49,574 bases of DNA, from positions 1 to 49,574 of the forward strand of contig NZ_JAMDGZ010000080.1 of the NCBI RefSeq assembly GCF_028656935.1. The letters run 5' to 3'. Positions 17,697 through 25,373 of this stretch are shown here, piece by piece. Below the pieces are notes generated by a model. It did no database searches, was not told the origin of the DNA, and saw only the letters and a list, made by a program, of their open reading frames with translations. The translations under genes were made by a program, and so were the position numbers. Position 1 is the stretch's first letter; every line of letters starts with the position of its first letter. This DNA comes from Pseudomonas rubra (GTDB lineage: Bacteria; Pseudomonadota; Gammaproteobacteria; Pseudomonadales; Pseudomonadaceae).

Positions 17697-18949
17697 CGAC
17701 GCAGCTCCATATGTGGACGTTGCATAGGCAGCAGGCCTTGCGGACGCCAGATCATCATCAACACCATCAGCGCACCGAACATCAACATGCGGTATTCGCT
17801 GAATTCGCGCATCAGTTCAGGCAGCAGGATCATCACGATGGCCGCCAGAATCACGCCCAACTGAGAGCCCATGCCGCCCAGCACGACGATGGCCAGGATG
17901 ATGGCCGATTCGATGAAGGTGAACGACTCCGGTGTCACCAGGCCTTGGCGCGCGGCGAAGAAGCTGCCGGCGAAACCGGCGAAGCAGGCACCCAGGGTGA
18001 ACGCCGACAGCTTGATCACGGTGGGGTTCAGACCCAGCGCGCGGCAGGCAATCTCGTCTTCACGCAGGGCTTCCCAGGCACGACCGATCGGCATGCGCAG
18101 CAGCCGGTTGATCACGAACAGCGCCAGCAGTGCCAGCAGCAGCGCTACCAGGTAGAGGAAGATCACCTTGTTGATTGAGTTGTACTGCAGGCCGAAGAAC
18201 TCGTGGAAGGTCTGCATGCCTTCGGCGGCTTTGCGTTCGAAGGTCAGGCCGAAGAAGGTCGGTTTCTCGATGTTGCTGATCCCGTTTGGACCGCCGGTAA
18301 GACCGGTGAGGTTACGCAGGAACAAGCGGATGATCTCACCGAAACCCAGGGTCACGATGGCCAGGTAGTCACCGCGCAGACGCAATACCGGGAATCCGAG
18401 CAAAAAGCCGAAGGTCGCCGCCATAAGGCCAGCGATCGGCAGGCAGATCCAGAAGCTCAGGCCGTAGTAGTGCGACAGCAGGGCGTAGCTGTAGGCGCCG
18501 ACGGCGTAGAAGCCGACATAACCCAGGTCGAGCAGGCCTGCCAGACCGACCACGATGTTCAGGCCCAGGCCCAGTAACACGTAGATCAGGATCAGGGTGG
18601 CAATGTCGACCGCGCCGCGCGAGCCGAAGAACGGCCAGACCAGGGCAACCATGATCAGGCCGAGGATTACCCAGCGCTGCGTCTTGGGCAGGGTCAGGAA
18701 GTTGCTCACCGCGGGCGAGATCAGCTTGCGATCGGAGCGCCTGCGAGTAACGGTGCTCCACTGCTTGTCAAACAGCACACGCAGGAACATCAGCACCGAG
18801 CACACGGCAATCACCGTGATGGTGAACGGCCCCTGACTGTGAACGATCAGGTTGATGCCGTCGATGCTGAGTTTGAGTCCCAGTACCGGGAAGGCCACGG
18901 CCCAGACCAGCAAGGCGCTGAAGAACGCCTGTTTGAGATTTTTGTTCAT
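17693..18949 (-). CDS. livM: branched-chain amino acid ABC transporter permease LivM
   Basis: A 418-residue inner-membrane permease with an N-terminal extension of about 90 residues before the conserved core, as usual for LivM. The core shows GLGLNIVVGLAGLLDLGYVGFYAVGAY and the ABC-contact EAA-like loop near GRAWEALREDEIACRALGLN. About ten hydrophobic helices are visible. It forms the membrane channel with LivH. Both ends overlap neighbours by four bases (ATGA with livH upstream and with livG downstream), so the four genes are translationally coupled. Confidence 0.95.
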   Translation of the reverse strand: MNKNLKQAFFSALLVWAVAFPVLGLKLSIDGINLIVHSQGPFTITVIAVCSVLMFLRVLFDKQWSTVTRRRSDRKLISPAVSNFLTLPKTQRWVILGLIMVALVWPFFGSRGAVDIATLILIYVLLGLGLNIVVGLAGLLDLGYVGFYAVGAYSYALLSHYYGLSFWICLPIAGLMAATFGFLLGFPVLRLRGDYLAIVTLGFGEIIRLFLRNLTGLTGGPNGISNIEKPTFFGLTFERKAAEGMQTFHEFFGLQYNSINKVIFLYLVALLLALLALFVINRLLRMPIGRAWEALREDEIACRALGLNPTVIKLSAFTLGACFAGFAGSFFAARQGLVTPESFTFIESAIILAIVVLGGMGSQLGVILAAIVMILLPELMREFSEYRMLMFGALMVLMMIWRPQGLLPMQRPHMELRR

Positions 18950-19869
18950 ACTTTTTCAACCTCCGGACGGCCGAGAATGCCGGTCGGACGGAACAACAGC
19001 ACGAGAACCAACAGGCCGAACGCCACTACGTCCTTGTACTGGTCACCGAAGATATCGGCGCCAAAAGCTTCAGCCACCCCCAGCACCAGCCCTCCGAGCA
19101 TGGCGCCTGGAATACTGCCGATGCCGCCCAGTACCGCTGCGGTAAAGGCCTTCAGGCCCACCAGGAAGCCGGCGTTGGGGTTGATCACGCCGTACTGCAT
19201 GCTCAGCAGTACCGCCGCCACGGCGGCCAGGGCCGCACCGATGACGAAGGTCAGGGCGATGATGTTGTTGGTGTTGATGCCCAACAGGTTGGCCATCTTG
19301 ATGTCTTCGGCACAGGCCCGGCAGGCCCGGCCCAGACGCGAGCGGGAGATGAACAGGGTCAAACCGGTCATGGCCACCAGGGTGACGATGAAAACCAGGA
19401 TCTGCATGTAGGAGATCAGCACTTCCTCTGCGCCGCCCGGGCCGAAGGAGATACTCCCAGGGATCAGGTTGGGGATGGACTTGTCCTTGGAGTCCTGGGA
19501 TAGCAATACGGTGTTTTGCAGGAAAATCGACATACCGATGGCAGAAATCAGCGGGATCAACCGGTTGCTGTTACGCAACGGACGGTAGGCGACCCGTTCG
19601 ATACTGTAGCCATAGGCACTGGTTACGAAGATCGTGGCGACGAAAGCGACGGTCATCAATATCGGCAGTGAATCGATACCCATCATGGCCAGCCCGGCAA
19701 GGGCAATGAAAGCCACATAGGAACCAATCATGTACACCTCGCCATGGGCGAAGTTGATCATTCCAATGATGCCGTAAACCATTGTGTAGCCAATGGCTAT
19801 CAAGGCATAGGTGCTGCCAATGGTCAGGCCATTAACCAGCTGTTGGAAGAAGTGATAGATCTCAGGCAT
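18946..19869 (-). CDS. livH: branched-chain amino acid ABC transporter permease LivH
   Basis: A 307-residue inner-membrane permease with about eight helices. Family marks are the N-terminal QQLVNGLTIGSTYALIAIGYTMVYGIIGMINFAHGE and the ABC-contact loop GRACRACAEDIKMANLLGIN. It pairs with LivM. It starts 226 bases downstream of livK, with a hairpin in the gap, and overlaps livM by four bases. Confidence 0.95.
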   Translation of the reverse strand: MPEIYHFFQQLVNGLTIGSTYALIAIGYTMVYGIIGMINFAHGEVYMIGSYVAFIALAGLAMMGIDSLPILMTVAFVATIFVTSAYGYSIERVAYRPLRNSNRLIPLISAIGMSIFLQNTVLLSQDSKDKSIPNLIPGSISFGPGGAEEVLISYMQILVFIVTLVAMTGLTLFISRSRLGRACRACAEDIKMANLLGINTNNIIALTFVIGAALAAVAAVLLSMQYGVINPNAGFLVGLKAFTAAVLGGIGSIPGAMLGGLVLGVAEAFGADIFGDQYKDVVAFGLLVLVLLFRPTGILGRPEVEKV

Positions 19870-20047
19870 TACAGCGCTCCTAAAAACCTGATACGCATTT
19901 CACTGGTGGGGATGCCCCCGGCCCGGTCGTGTGGTCTTGGCCACTTTGGTACAGGCACTGTCAGCGAACCGCTGGTGACGGTTTTAAGATTTTCAGGTGA
20001 ACCTGCTCCCGGATCGCGGGAACAAGGTCCATGAACCTCGTAAAACA

Positions 20048-20073
20048 AAGCCCACTGCTCGCACAGTGGGCTT
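20048..20073 (-). terminator. livK-livH intergenic hairpin (attenuator)
   Basis: A perfect 10-bp inverted repeat AAGCCCACTG / CAGTGGGCTT with a 6-base loop lies just after livK. On the minus strand it is followed by TGTTTTA, a weak T tract. Such a leaky terminator would leave abundant binding protein while letting some transcripts continue into livHMGF. Confidence 0.7.
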
Positions 20074-20095
20074 GTGGTCATGTAGTCAGACGGGG

Positions 20096-21223
20096 TTACT
20101 GAGGAGAAACCTCGGTTTTAGGTTTGCCGAAATGCCATTCGTAGACCACGAATTTGAAGTCTTTCAGGTCGCCTTTGGCGTCGTACGACAGGTCACCGGT
20201 CGGGGTCTTGAAGGTACCGGCGTGGATGGCCTCGGCCACCTTGGCAGTGTCTTCGGACTTGGCGGCCTTGATGCCTTCGGCGATCAGCTCAACAGCCGAG
20301 TAGGCCGGGAACACGAACGGGCCGCTAGGGTCTTTGCCATCAGCTTTGATAGCGTCGGCGATGGCCTTGTTCGCAGGGTCGGCATCGAAGGACTTGGGCA
20401 GGGTGACCAGCAGGCCTTCGGAGGCACCCTGGGCGATTTGCGAGATGGAGTCGTTGCCGACACCTTCAGGGCCCATGAACTTGGCGTTCACGCCTTTCTC
20501 TTTGGCCTGACGCAGGATCAGGCCCAGCTCTGGGTGGTAGCCGCCGTAGTAGACGAAGTCGACGTTGGCTTGCTTGAGCTTCTGGATGATCGAAGAGAAG
20601 TCCTTGTCGCCGGCGTTGAGGCCTTCGAACACGGCAACCTTGACGCCTTTGCCTTCGAGGGTGGTTTTCACGGCGCTGGCGATACCTTCACCGTACTGCT
20701 GCTTGTCGTGCAGTACCGCAACCACTTTCGGTTTGACGTGGTCGGCGATGTAGTTGCCGGCCGCCGGGCCCTGGGCGCTGTCCAGGCCGATGGTGCGGAA
20801 GATCAGTTTGTAGCCGCGAGCGGTGATTTCCGGGCTGGTGGCAGCGGGGGTGATCATGATCACGCCTTCGTCTTCGTAGATGTCGGACGCAGGCTGGGTA
20901 GAGCTGGAGCACAGGTGGCCGACCACGTACTTGACGCCGTCGTTGACCACTTTGTTGGCGACTGCCACGGCCTGTTTAGGGTCGCAGGCGTCATCGTATT
21001 CTTTGGCTTCAAGCATCTTGCCGTCGACGCCGCCCTTGGCGTTGATGTCCTTGATGGCCTGTTTTGCACCGATGAACTGCATGTCGCCGTACTGAGTGAC
21101 CGGGCCGGTTTTCGGGCCGGCGATGCCGATCTTGATGGTATCGGCTGCAAACGAATGGCTGGCAACCCCGGCCAGTACCATTGCGGCAAACAGCTTGGAA
21201 ATCTGCTTAGTAGCCTTACTCAT
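20096..21223 (-). CDS. livK: branched-chain amino acid periplasmic binding protein LivK
   Basis: A 375-residue periplasmic binding protein with a signal peptide cleaved after SHSFA (mature start ADTIKIGIAGPKTGPVTQYG). It is a type I binding fold that captures Leu/Ile/Val (and often Ala or Thr) for LivHMGF. A disulfide pair typical of the family is visible (YDDACD and GHLCSSST), as is the ligand-site stretch ITPAATSPEIT. Its ATG follows a GGAG site. It is the first gene of the operon, called braC in P. aeruginosa. The upstream gap of about 360 bases should carry the main promoter. Confidence 0.96.
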   Translation of the reverse strand: MSKATKQISKLFAAMVLAGVASHSFAADTIKIGIAGPKTGPVTQYGDMQFIGAKQAIKDINAKGGVDGKMLEAKEYDDACDPKQAVAVANKVVNDGVKYVVGHLCSSSTQPASDIYEDEGVIMITPAATSPEITARGYKLIFRTIGLDSAQGPAAGNYIADHVKPKVVAVLHDKQQYGEGIASAVKTTLEGKGVKVAVFEGLNAGDKDFSSIIQKLKQANVDFVYYGGYHPELGLILRQAKEKGVNAKFMGPEGVGNDSISQIAQGASEGLLVTLPKSFDADPANKAIADAIKADGKDPSGPFVFPAYSAVELIAEGIKAAKSEDTAKVAEAIHAGTFKTPTGDLSYDAKGDLKDFKFVVYEWHFGKPKTEVSPQ

Positions 21224-21347
21224 AGTGCTCCACTCATTCTGTTGTAATTTTTATAGTCCTGGCGGCCAGAGCTTGAGGACCGGATCAGGTTCCATGGGAG
21301 GCCACGCCTCGCCACGGACCCGGATAACCCCCGGATCGGCCCTGGCA

Positions 21348-21363
21348 ACTGTACCGGTACAGT
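21348..21363. promoter_or_regulatory. 16-bp perfect palindrome upstream of livK
   Basis: ACTGTACCGGTACAGT is a perfect palindrome in the 362-base gap between livK and the divergent DUF2288 gene. It could be an operator for a dimeric regulator. I recognise no matching known site. Apart from an AT-rich stretch near 21500-21550 suited to a promoter for DUF2288, nothing else in the gap is identified. Confidence 0.4.
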
Positions 21364-21585
21364 GTAGAGCGCTGCTTTGTCGCTTGAAAAGCAGGCCCGC
21401 TGGGGCAAAAACCGGGGGTGTCGCCTAATCGACAGAAAGTTATAGAAAAACGCCACCGTTTTGCCAGTTTCTCTGGTCAATGCCGGGCATTTACCACCTT
21501 GTCGATCAATTACTTATTTTGAAACTGGGTTTTTCTGCAAAAATACCGACCTTTATCGCGGTCGAATTATTTCTGGTAGGAACCC

Positions 21586-21891
21586 ATGACTGATCAACCA
21601 AGCACCCTCTATGCCAAATTGCTCGGCGAGACGGCAACAATCGAGTGGAAAGCGCTGGAGCGTTTTTGGGCCAAGGGTGACCTGATTTGGGTCGACCCGA
21701 ACCTGGACCTGATTGAAGTTGCACAGGCAATGGCCGAAAACCGTAGCGATGCCTTTGCTAAGTGGCGTGATGATGGCACTGTCGGCGCGGTCACTGCGCA
21801 CCAGGCGCTAGACCTTCAGAGCCGCGATCCAGAGATCTGGGCGGTGGTGGTTTCGCCGTTTATCGTGATTCAGGAAAAGACCAAAGGCTGA
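21586..21891 (+). CDS. DUF2288 domain protein
   Basis: A 101-residue cytoplasmic protein whose start (LYAKLLGETATIEWKALERFWAKGDLIWVDPNLDLIEVAQAMAEN) is typical of DUF2288 proteins of Proteobacteria and cyanobacteria. No catalytic motif is evident and the function is unknown. It is transcribed away from livK and faces the tubulin-like gene across a perfect REP palindrome, so it is not in the same operon. The ATG has TAGGAA upstream. Confidence 0.8.
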   Translation: MTDQPSTLYAKLLGETATIEWKALERFWAKGDLIWVDPNLDLIEVAQAMAENRSDAFAKWRDDGTVGAVTAHQALDLQSRDPEIWAVVVSPFIVIQEKTKG

Positions 21892-22010
21892 ACATGCGCC
21901 AAATTGGTGCGTGAAAATGCACAGCGAGGAGGTTTTGGTGCGCGGGACTGTTCAGTCAGGGTGACTGTTGGTAACAGTTGGGTGTGCCGAGACAGTGCGG
22001 TAACAGTCAA

Positions 22011-22062
22011 ATCGCGGGGCAAGCCCGCTCCTACAGATGTAGGAGCGGGCTTGCCCCGCGAT
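22011..22062. repeat. perfect REP palindrome
   Basis: Two 25-base arms, perfectly complementary to each other and separated by only GA, lie at 22011-22035 and 22038-22062. It sits 8 bases beyond the stop codon of the tubulin-like gene and downstream of the DUF2288 gene. The sequence is the REP type also seen at 11683, 29153 and 40412. It may double as a transcription stop for both genes although it has no T run. Confidence 0.9.
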
Positions 22063-22070
22063 GCTTTCAA

Positions 22071-24251
22071 TCAGTAATCGATTTTCCCGGTATGACTGTT
22101 CAGCGAGATCACCCGGGTCTTGCCAATACGGTGACGGTAAATCTCACGCAGATACTTCACCGCTTTCTTCACACATTCGCGTGACAGCCGGATGTCATTG
22201 ATCGAGACGAACTTGCTCTTGTCGTTGATCAACTCCCGGTACTTTTTCTCGTACATCGGTTTGATCGCGTACCAGTTGGTATCGAGGATCTTCGCCGGGT
22301 TCTCGAACTCGTTGAGCAGGTCGTCGATGCGGTCTTCATCGAAGACGTCGCTGGTGATGAACTCAAGGACGGCATTGTCCAGGGTGTCGTCGAAACGGTA
22401 CGGGTTACGTGCGAAGCAGCGCTTGATGAAGGCCACGATCAAGGTCAGGAAGTCGTCTGACAGGCATGGGCTCTTGGCAATCAGGGTGGTCAGCGACAGG
22501 TTGGCCGAGGCACCGATCACCAGCGCATAGCGCTTGAGCGTGGTGTTGGGGAACAGGCTGTTCAAATGAGTCTTGAGCCGGTTCAGGTCCATGTACGACA
22601 GCTTGTAGTCCTTGGGCAGGGACACGATCGACACCACCGACGAGCAGTTCTTGAAGAAATGCAGGTCGTGCAGCGCCGCGGCGTCATAACCGGAGGCCTG
22701 GTATTGCTCAAGCGCGGCGCGGTAGCGACTGGACTCGATCGGCAGCAGGCTGATGCCTTCGATCGCCTGGGTCACCTTGTTGAAGTGCGGCAGGTCGATG
22801 GAACGGAAGAACAGATCGTCAATGTTCAGCCGTGGCTGCTCCTTCTCGAACACCTTGAACTTGTCCGAGCTTGGCGACGGCTGTTCCGGCACTACCGATT
22901 CGGCATAGGCAATCGCCACCGGGCCTGCCAGGCTCATGAACAGGTCGTTGGCATCCAGGCGGATGGTTTCGCCGATGTCGATGCCAGCACGACGGAAGTA
23001 GTTCTGGTCGTAGTCGGTGGTTACCGCCTGGGCGGTGAGGATGTTGAAGATCTGTTGGGAGATGTACTGGTTGGCGTGCTTCTCCATGGCATTGACATCA
23101 ATGTTCTGGATGTTGCCGTCATCGTTCGCTTCGGCGTAGCGCATGATGTCGTTGGAAATCAGCATCATCGCGTTCCAGGGGCGGATACGGCCCATGACGC
23201 TGGCTTCGCTGCTGTCCTCGTTGTCGAAGTTGTACGAAAAGTCCCACTCTTCGGACAGGTACTTGCACAGCAGCCGTCCGGCGTTGATGTGCAGGGCTTC
23301 GGACATTTCGCTGCGGTGATCGGAGATGTTCGGCAGCACGCAGATGCCGCTGGTGAAGATCGGCTCGAAGACAAACGAATGACCGCTCTTGCCGTCGTTT
23401 TCGTCGGCCGGCTTGGTGTCGAAGGTCTTGTTCATGTACGAGTACTGCTGGGCCAGGCCGAACTCCGAGGCCATGCCCGAACCGGTACCGCCACCGGCGC
23501 TGAAGATGTAGAAGTACAGCCGCGACTGGTTGGCCTTGATCCCGCAGGAGTCGATCAGGTAGGAGTGGATCAGCTTCCAGTCGGCGCTGGAGAAGCGCTG
23601 GGTTTCCTTGTTGAGGATGATCTTGGCCAGGTACTGGCCGAGAATCGGCGCGTTACCGGCACCGCCTGCATGGACTTCGGAGAGGTCCATGATCTTCATT
23701 TTGCTGTAGTCGCGGATGAACCCGCTCTTTTCACCCTTGCGCGAAAAACGGATGCGGCCGGCGATGTCCTTGTCCAGGTCGCCGAGCATTACCAGCGGCT
23801 CTACCAGGAACACTGGCTTGGCGCTCTTGTTCTGCACCAGGCGCAGGTTGTTGCGAATCCAGCGCGCAGGGCTGTAGTTTGGTTCGCTGCTGGCGCGGTC
23901 TTCGTTGTTGAATTCGTTGAGGTAAAAGGTCCTGGCGTTGTATACAAGTTCAGCAACATCCAGGGCGATGTTCGAGCCACAGCGGCCCAGGCCGATCAGG
24001 CACACCGAAGGGAATTGCTGGTCCAGGCGCAGTTGAGTGTCGTCTTCGACATGCACGCTGGGCGGGAACACCAGGTCACGCAGGCCGTCCAGGTTATCGA
24101 GGATGCGCTGGATATCGGTTTCGGTGAAGTACAGGTACTGCTGCGGGTTAAGCGTCCGCGGGCTGTAGTAACTCGAGCCGGGAGCGCTGTACGCGGGAGT
24201 GGATGAAGTCAGCTCGGAAACCGCGTTGGCAGAAGTAGTCTTGGAGGTCAT
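22071..24251 (-). CDS. chromosomal tubulin/FtsZ-superfamily protein (Tubulin_2-like), function unknown
   Basis: A 726-residue protein with the nucleotide-binding loops of the tubulin/FtsZ fold in the right order: T1 as VCLIGLGRCGSN (83-94), a T3-like HAGGAGNAPILG (194-205; compare GAGGNPE-G in FtsZ), the hallmark T4 SAGGGTGSGM (251-260), and a T7-like LDANDLFMSLAG with D433 and D436 at the positions of the catalytic acidic residues. It therefore should bind GTP and could polymerise and hydrolyse it. FtsZ and tubulins are about 380-450 residues; here some 280 residues follow the core, with no motif I recognise, plus about 80 Ser/Thr/Pro/Tyr-rich and charged residues in front. It is far from any cell-division or plasmid-partition genes. 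I recall Pfam having an uncharacterised Tubulin_2 family that this probably belongs to. The ribosome binding site is weak. Confidence 0.85.
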   Translation of the reverse strand: MTSKTTSANAVSELTSSTPAYSAPGSSYYSPRTLNPQQYLYFTETDIQRILDNLDGLRDLVFPPSVHVEDDTQLRLDQQFPSVCLIGLGRCGSNIALDVAELVYNARTFYLNEFNNEDRASSEPNYSPARWIRNNLRLVQNKSAKPVFLVEPLVMLGDLDKDIAGRIRFSRKGEKSGFIRDYSKMKIMDLSEVHAGGAGNAPILGQYLAKIILNKETQRFSSADWKLIHSYLIDSCGIKANQSRLYFYIFSAGGGTGSGMASEFGLAQQYSYMNKTFDTKPADENDGKSGHSFVFEPIFTSGICVLPNISDHRSEMSEALHINAGRLLCKYLSEEWDFSYNFDNEDSSEASVMGRIRPWNAMMLISNDIMRYAEANDDGNIQNIDVNAMEKHANQYISQQIFNILTAQAVTTDYDQNYFRRAGIDIGETIRLDANDLFMSLAGPVAIAYAESVVPEQPSPSSDKFKVFEKEQPRLNIDDLFFRSIDLPHFNKVTQAIEGISLLPIESSRYRAALEQYQASGYDAAALHDLHFFKNCSSVVSIVSLPKDYKLSYMDLNRLKTHLNSLFPNTTLKRYALVIGASANLSLTTLIAKSPCLSDDFLTLIVAFIKRCFARNPYRFDDTLDNAVLEFITSDVFDEDRIDDLLNEFENPAKILDTNWYAIKPMYEKKYRELINDKSKFVSINDIRLSRECVKKAVKYLREIYRHRIGKTRVISLNSHTGKIDY

Positions 24252-24452
24252 TTTGCGCCATTTGCCTGGGGGTGGGTGGCTGTTCTAGTAGGTAGCATAG
24301 AGCCATCACTGGGTAAGGTTCGCGACTGTATCAGCGCGCATTTGGCGTGAGCGATAGGGGGGCACCCTATGCCGATGTAAGAGTTTTCCTTGTCACGCCT
24401 GCAAACTGAATCGTCCGATCAGTCAACTTCTTTAATTTGTCTGGAGCTATTC

Positions 24453-25373
24453 ATGAGCACTGCACGTCCTTTGTTGGGGTTTGCCGGTATCGGTCTGATG
24501 GGCTTGCCCATGTGCCGGCGGCTGTTGGCAGCGGGTTATCCGCTGACGGTGTGGAACCGCTCGCCGGACAAATGCGCCGAACTGATCAACGCTGGCGCAC
24601 GTCAGGTGGCAACCCCGGCCGAGCTGTGTCAGCACGCTGATGTGTTGATGCTGTGCCTGGCCGATACCGCAGTGGTGCGTGAGGTGGTGTTTGGCCAGGA
24701 GGGGATTGCCGCGGGTGGCAAGGCCGGCCAGTTGCTGGTGGATTTCTCCAGCCTGGAGCCGACGGCCACTCGGGAAATGGCCAGTGAACTGGCGGCCAGC
24801 ACCGGCATGGGCTGGCTCGATACACCGGTATCCGGCGGCACCCCGGGCGCCGAAGCCGGCACCCTGGCAATCATGGCCGGTGGCTCGGCGGCAGATCTTG
24901 ATCGTGTGCGGCCGATCTTGCTGACCCTCGGCCAGCGGGTCACCCACATGGGGCCGGTAGGCGCAGGGCAGGTGACCAAGGCCTGCAACCAGATGATCGT
25001 CGCCTGCAATGCCTTGGTGATTGCCGAGGTGGTGGCGCTGGCCGAGCAATCGGGCGTGGACGCCCGCCTGATTTCCGAGGCCCTGGCCGGAGGTTTTGCC
25101 GATTCAAAACCCTTGCAGATTCTCGCCCCGCAAATGGCCGAAAGTCGTTTTGAACCGGTGAAGTGGCACGTGCGCACCTTGCTCAAGGACTTGGACAGCG
25201 CCGTGAAGTTCTCCCGCGAGCAGGGCTCGGCGACGCCTATCAGCGGCCTGGCCGCGCAACTGATGCGCTTGCATGGTAGTCAGGGCTATCTGCAAAAAGA
25301 TCCGGCGACTTTGATTGATCTGTACCGGCAAAAGGATTGCAACGCTCCAGTGCCTGTTCATGGCGCTGATTGA
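24453..25373 (+). CDS. NAD(P)-dependent beta-hydroxyacid dehydrogenase (3-hydroxyisobutyrate dehydrogenase-like)
   Basis: A 306-residue member of the beta-hydroxyacid dehydrogenase family. It has the N-terminal nucleotide-binding motif GFAGIGLMGLPMCRRLLAAG, the substrate-binding DTPVSGGTPGAEAGTLAIMAGG, and the catalytic lysine segment GAGQVTKACNQMIV. It may act on 3-hydroxyisobutyrate (valine degradation) or tartronate semialdehyde; the choice cannot be made from the sequence alone. The ATG at 24453 has GGAG upstream. Its last 134 bases overlap the 3' end of the convergent MHYT-GGDEF-EAL gene. It is divergent from the tubulin-like gene across 201 bases. Confidence 0.9.
   Translation: MSTARPLLGFAGIGLMGLPMCRRLLAAGYPLTVWNRSPDKCAELINAGARQVATPAELCQHADVLMLCLADTAVVREVVFGQEGIAAGGKAGQLLVDFSSLEPTATREMASELAASTGMGWLDTPVSGGTPGAEAGTLAIMAGGSAADLDRVRPILLTLGQRVTHMGPVGAGQVTKACNQMIVACNALVIAEVVALAEQSGVDARLISEALAGGFADSKPLQILAPQMAESRFEPVKWHVRTLLKDLDSAVKFSREQGSATPISGLAAQLMRLHGSQGYLQKDPATLIDLYRQKDCNAPVPVHGAD

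Noticed and set aside
16125..17864. Open frame of 579 codons opposite livF and livG
   Set aside because: The opposite strand carries full ABC ATPases; this translation is His/Gln/Leu/Val-rich without motifs.
22566..24206. Open frame of 546 codons opposite the tubulin-like gene
   Set aside because: It mirrors the real gene; its translation is low-complexity Val/Ala/Arg/Gly/Leu-rich with no domain.
22071..24251. TubZ-type plasmid partition or phage PhuZ system
   Set aside because: No TubR-like regulator, centromere repeats, or phage genes are present; the surroundings are core chromosome.
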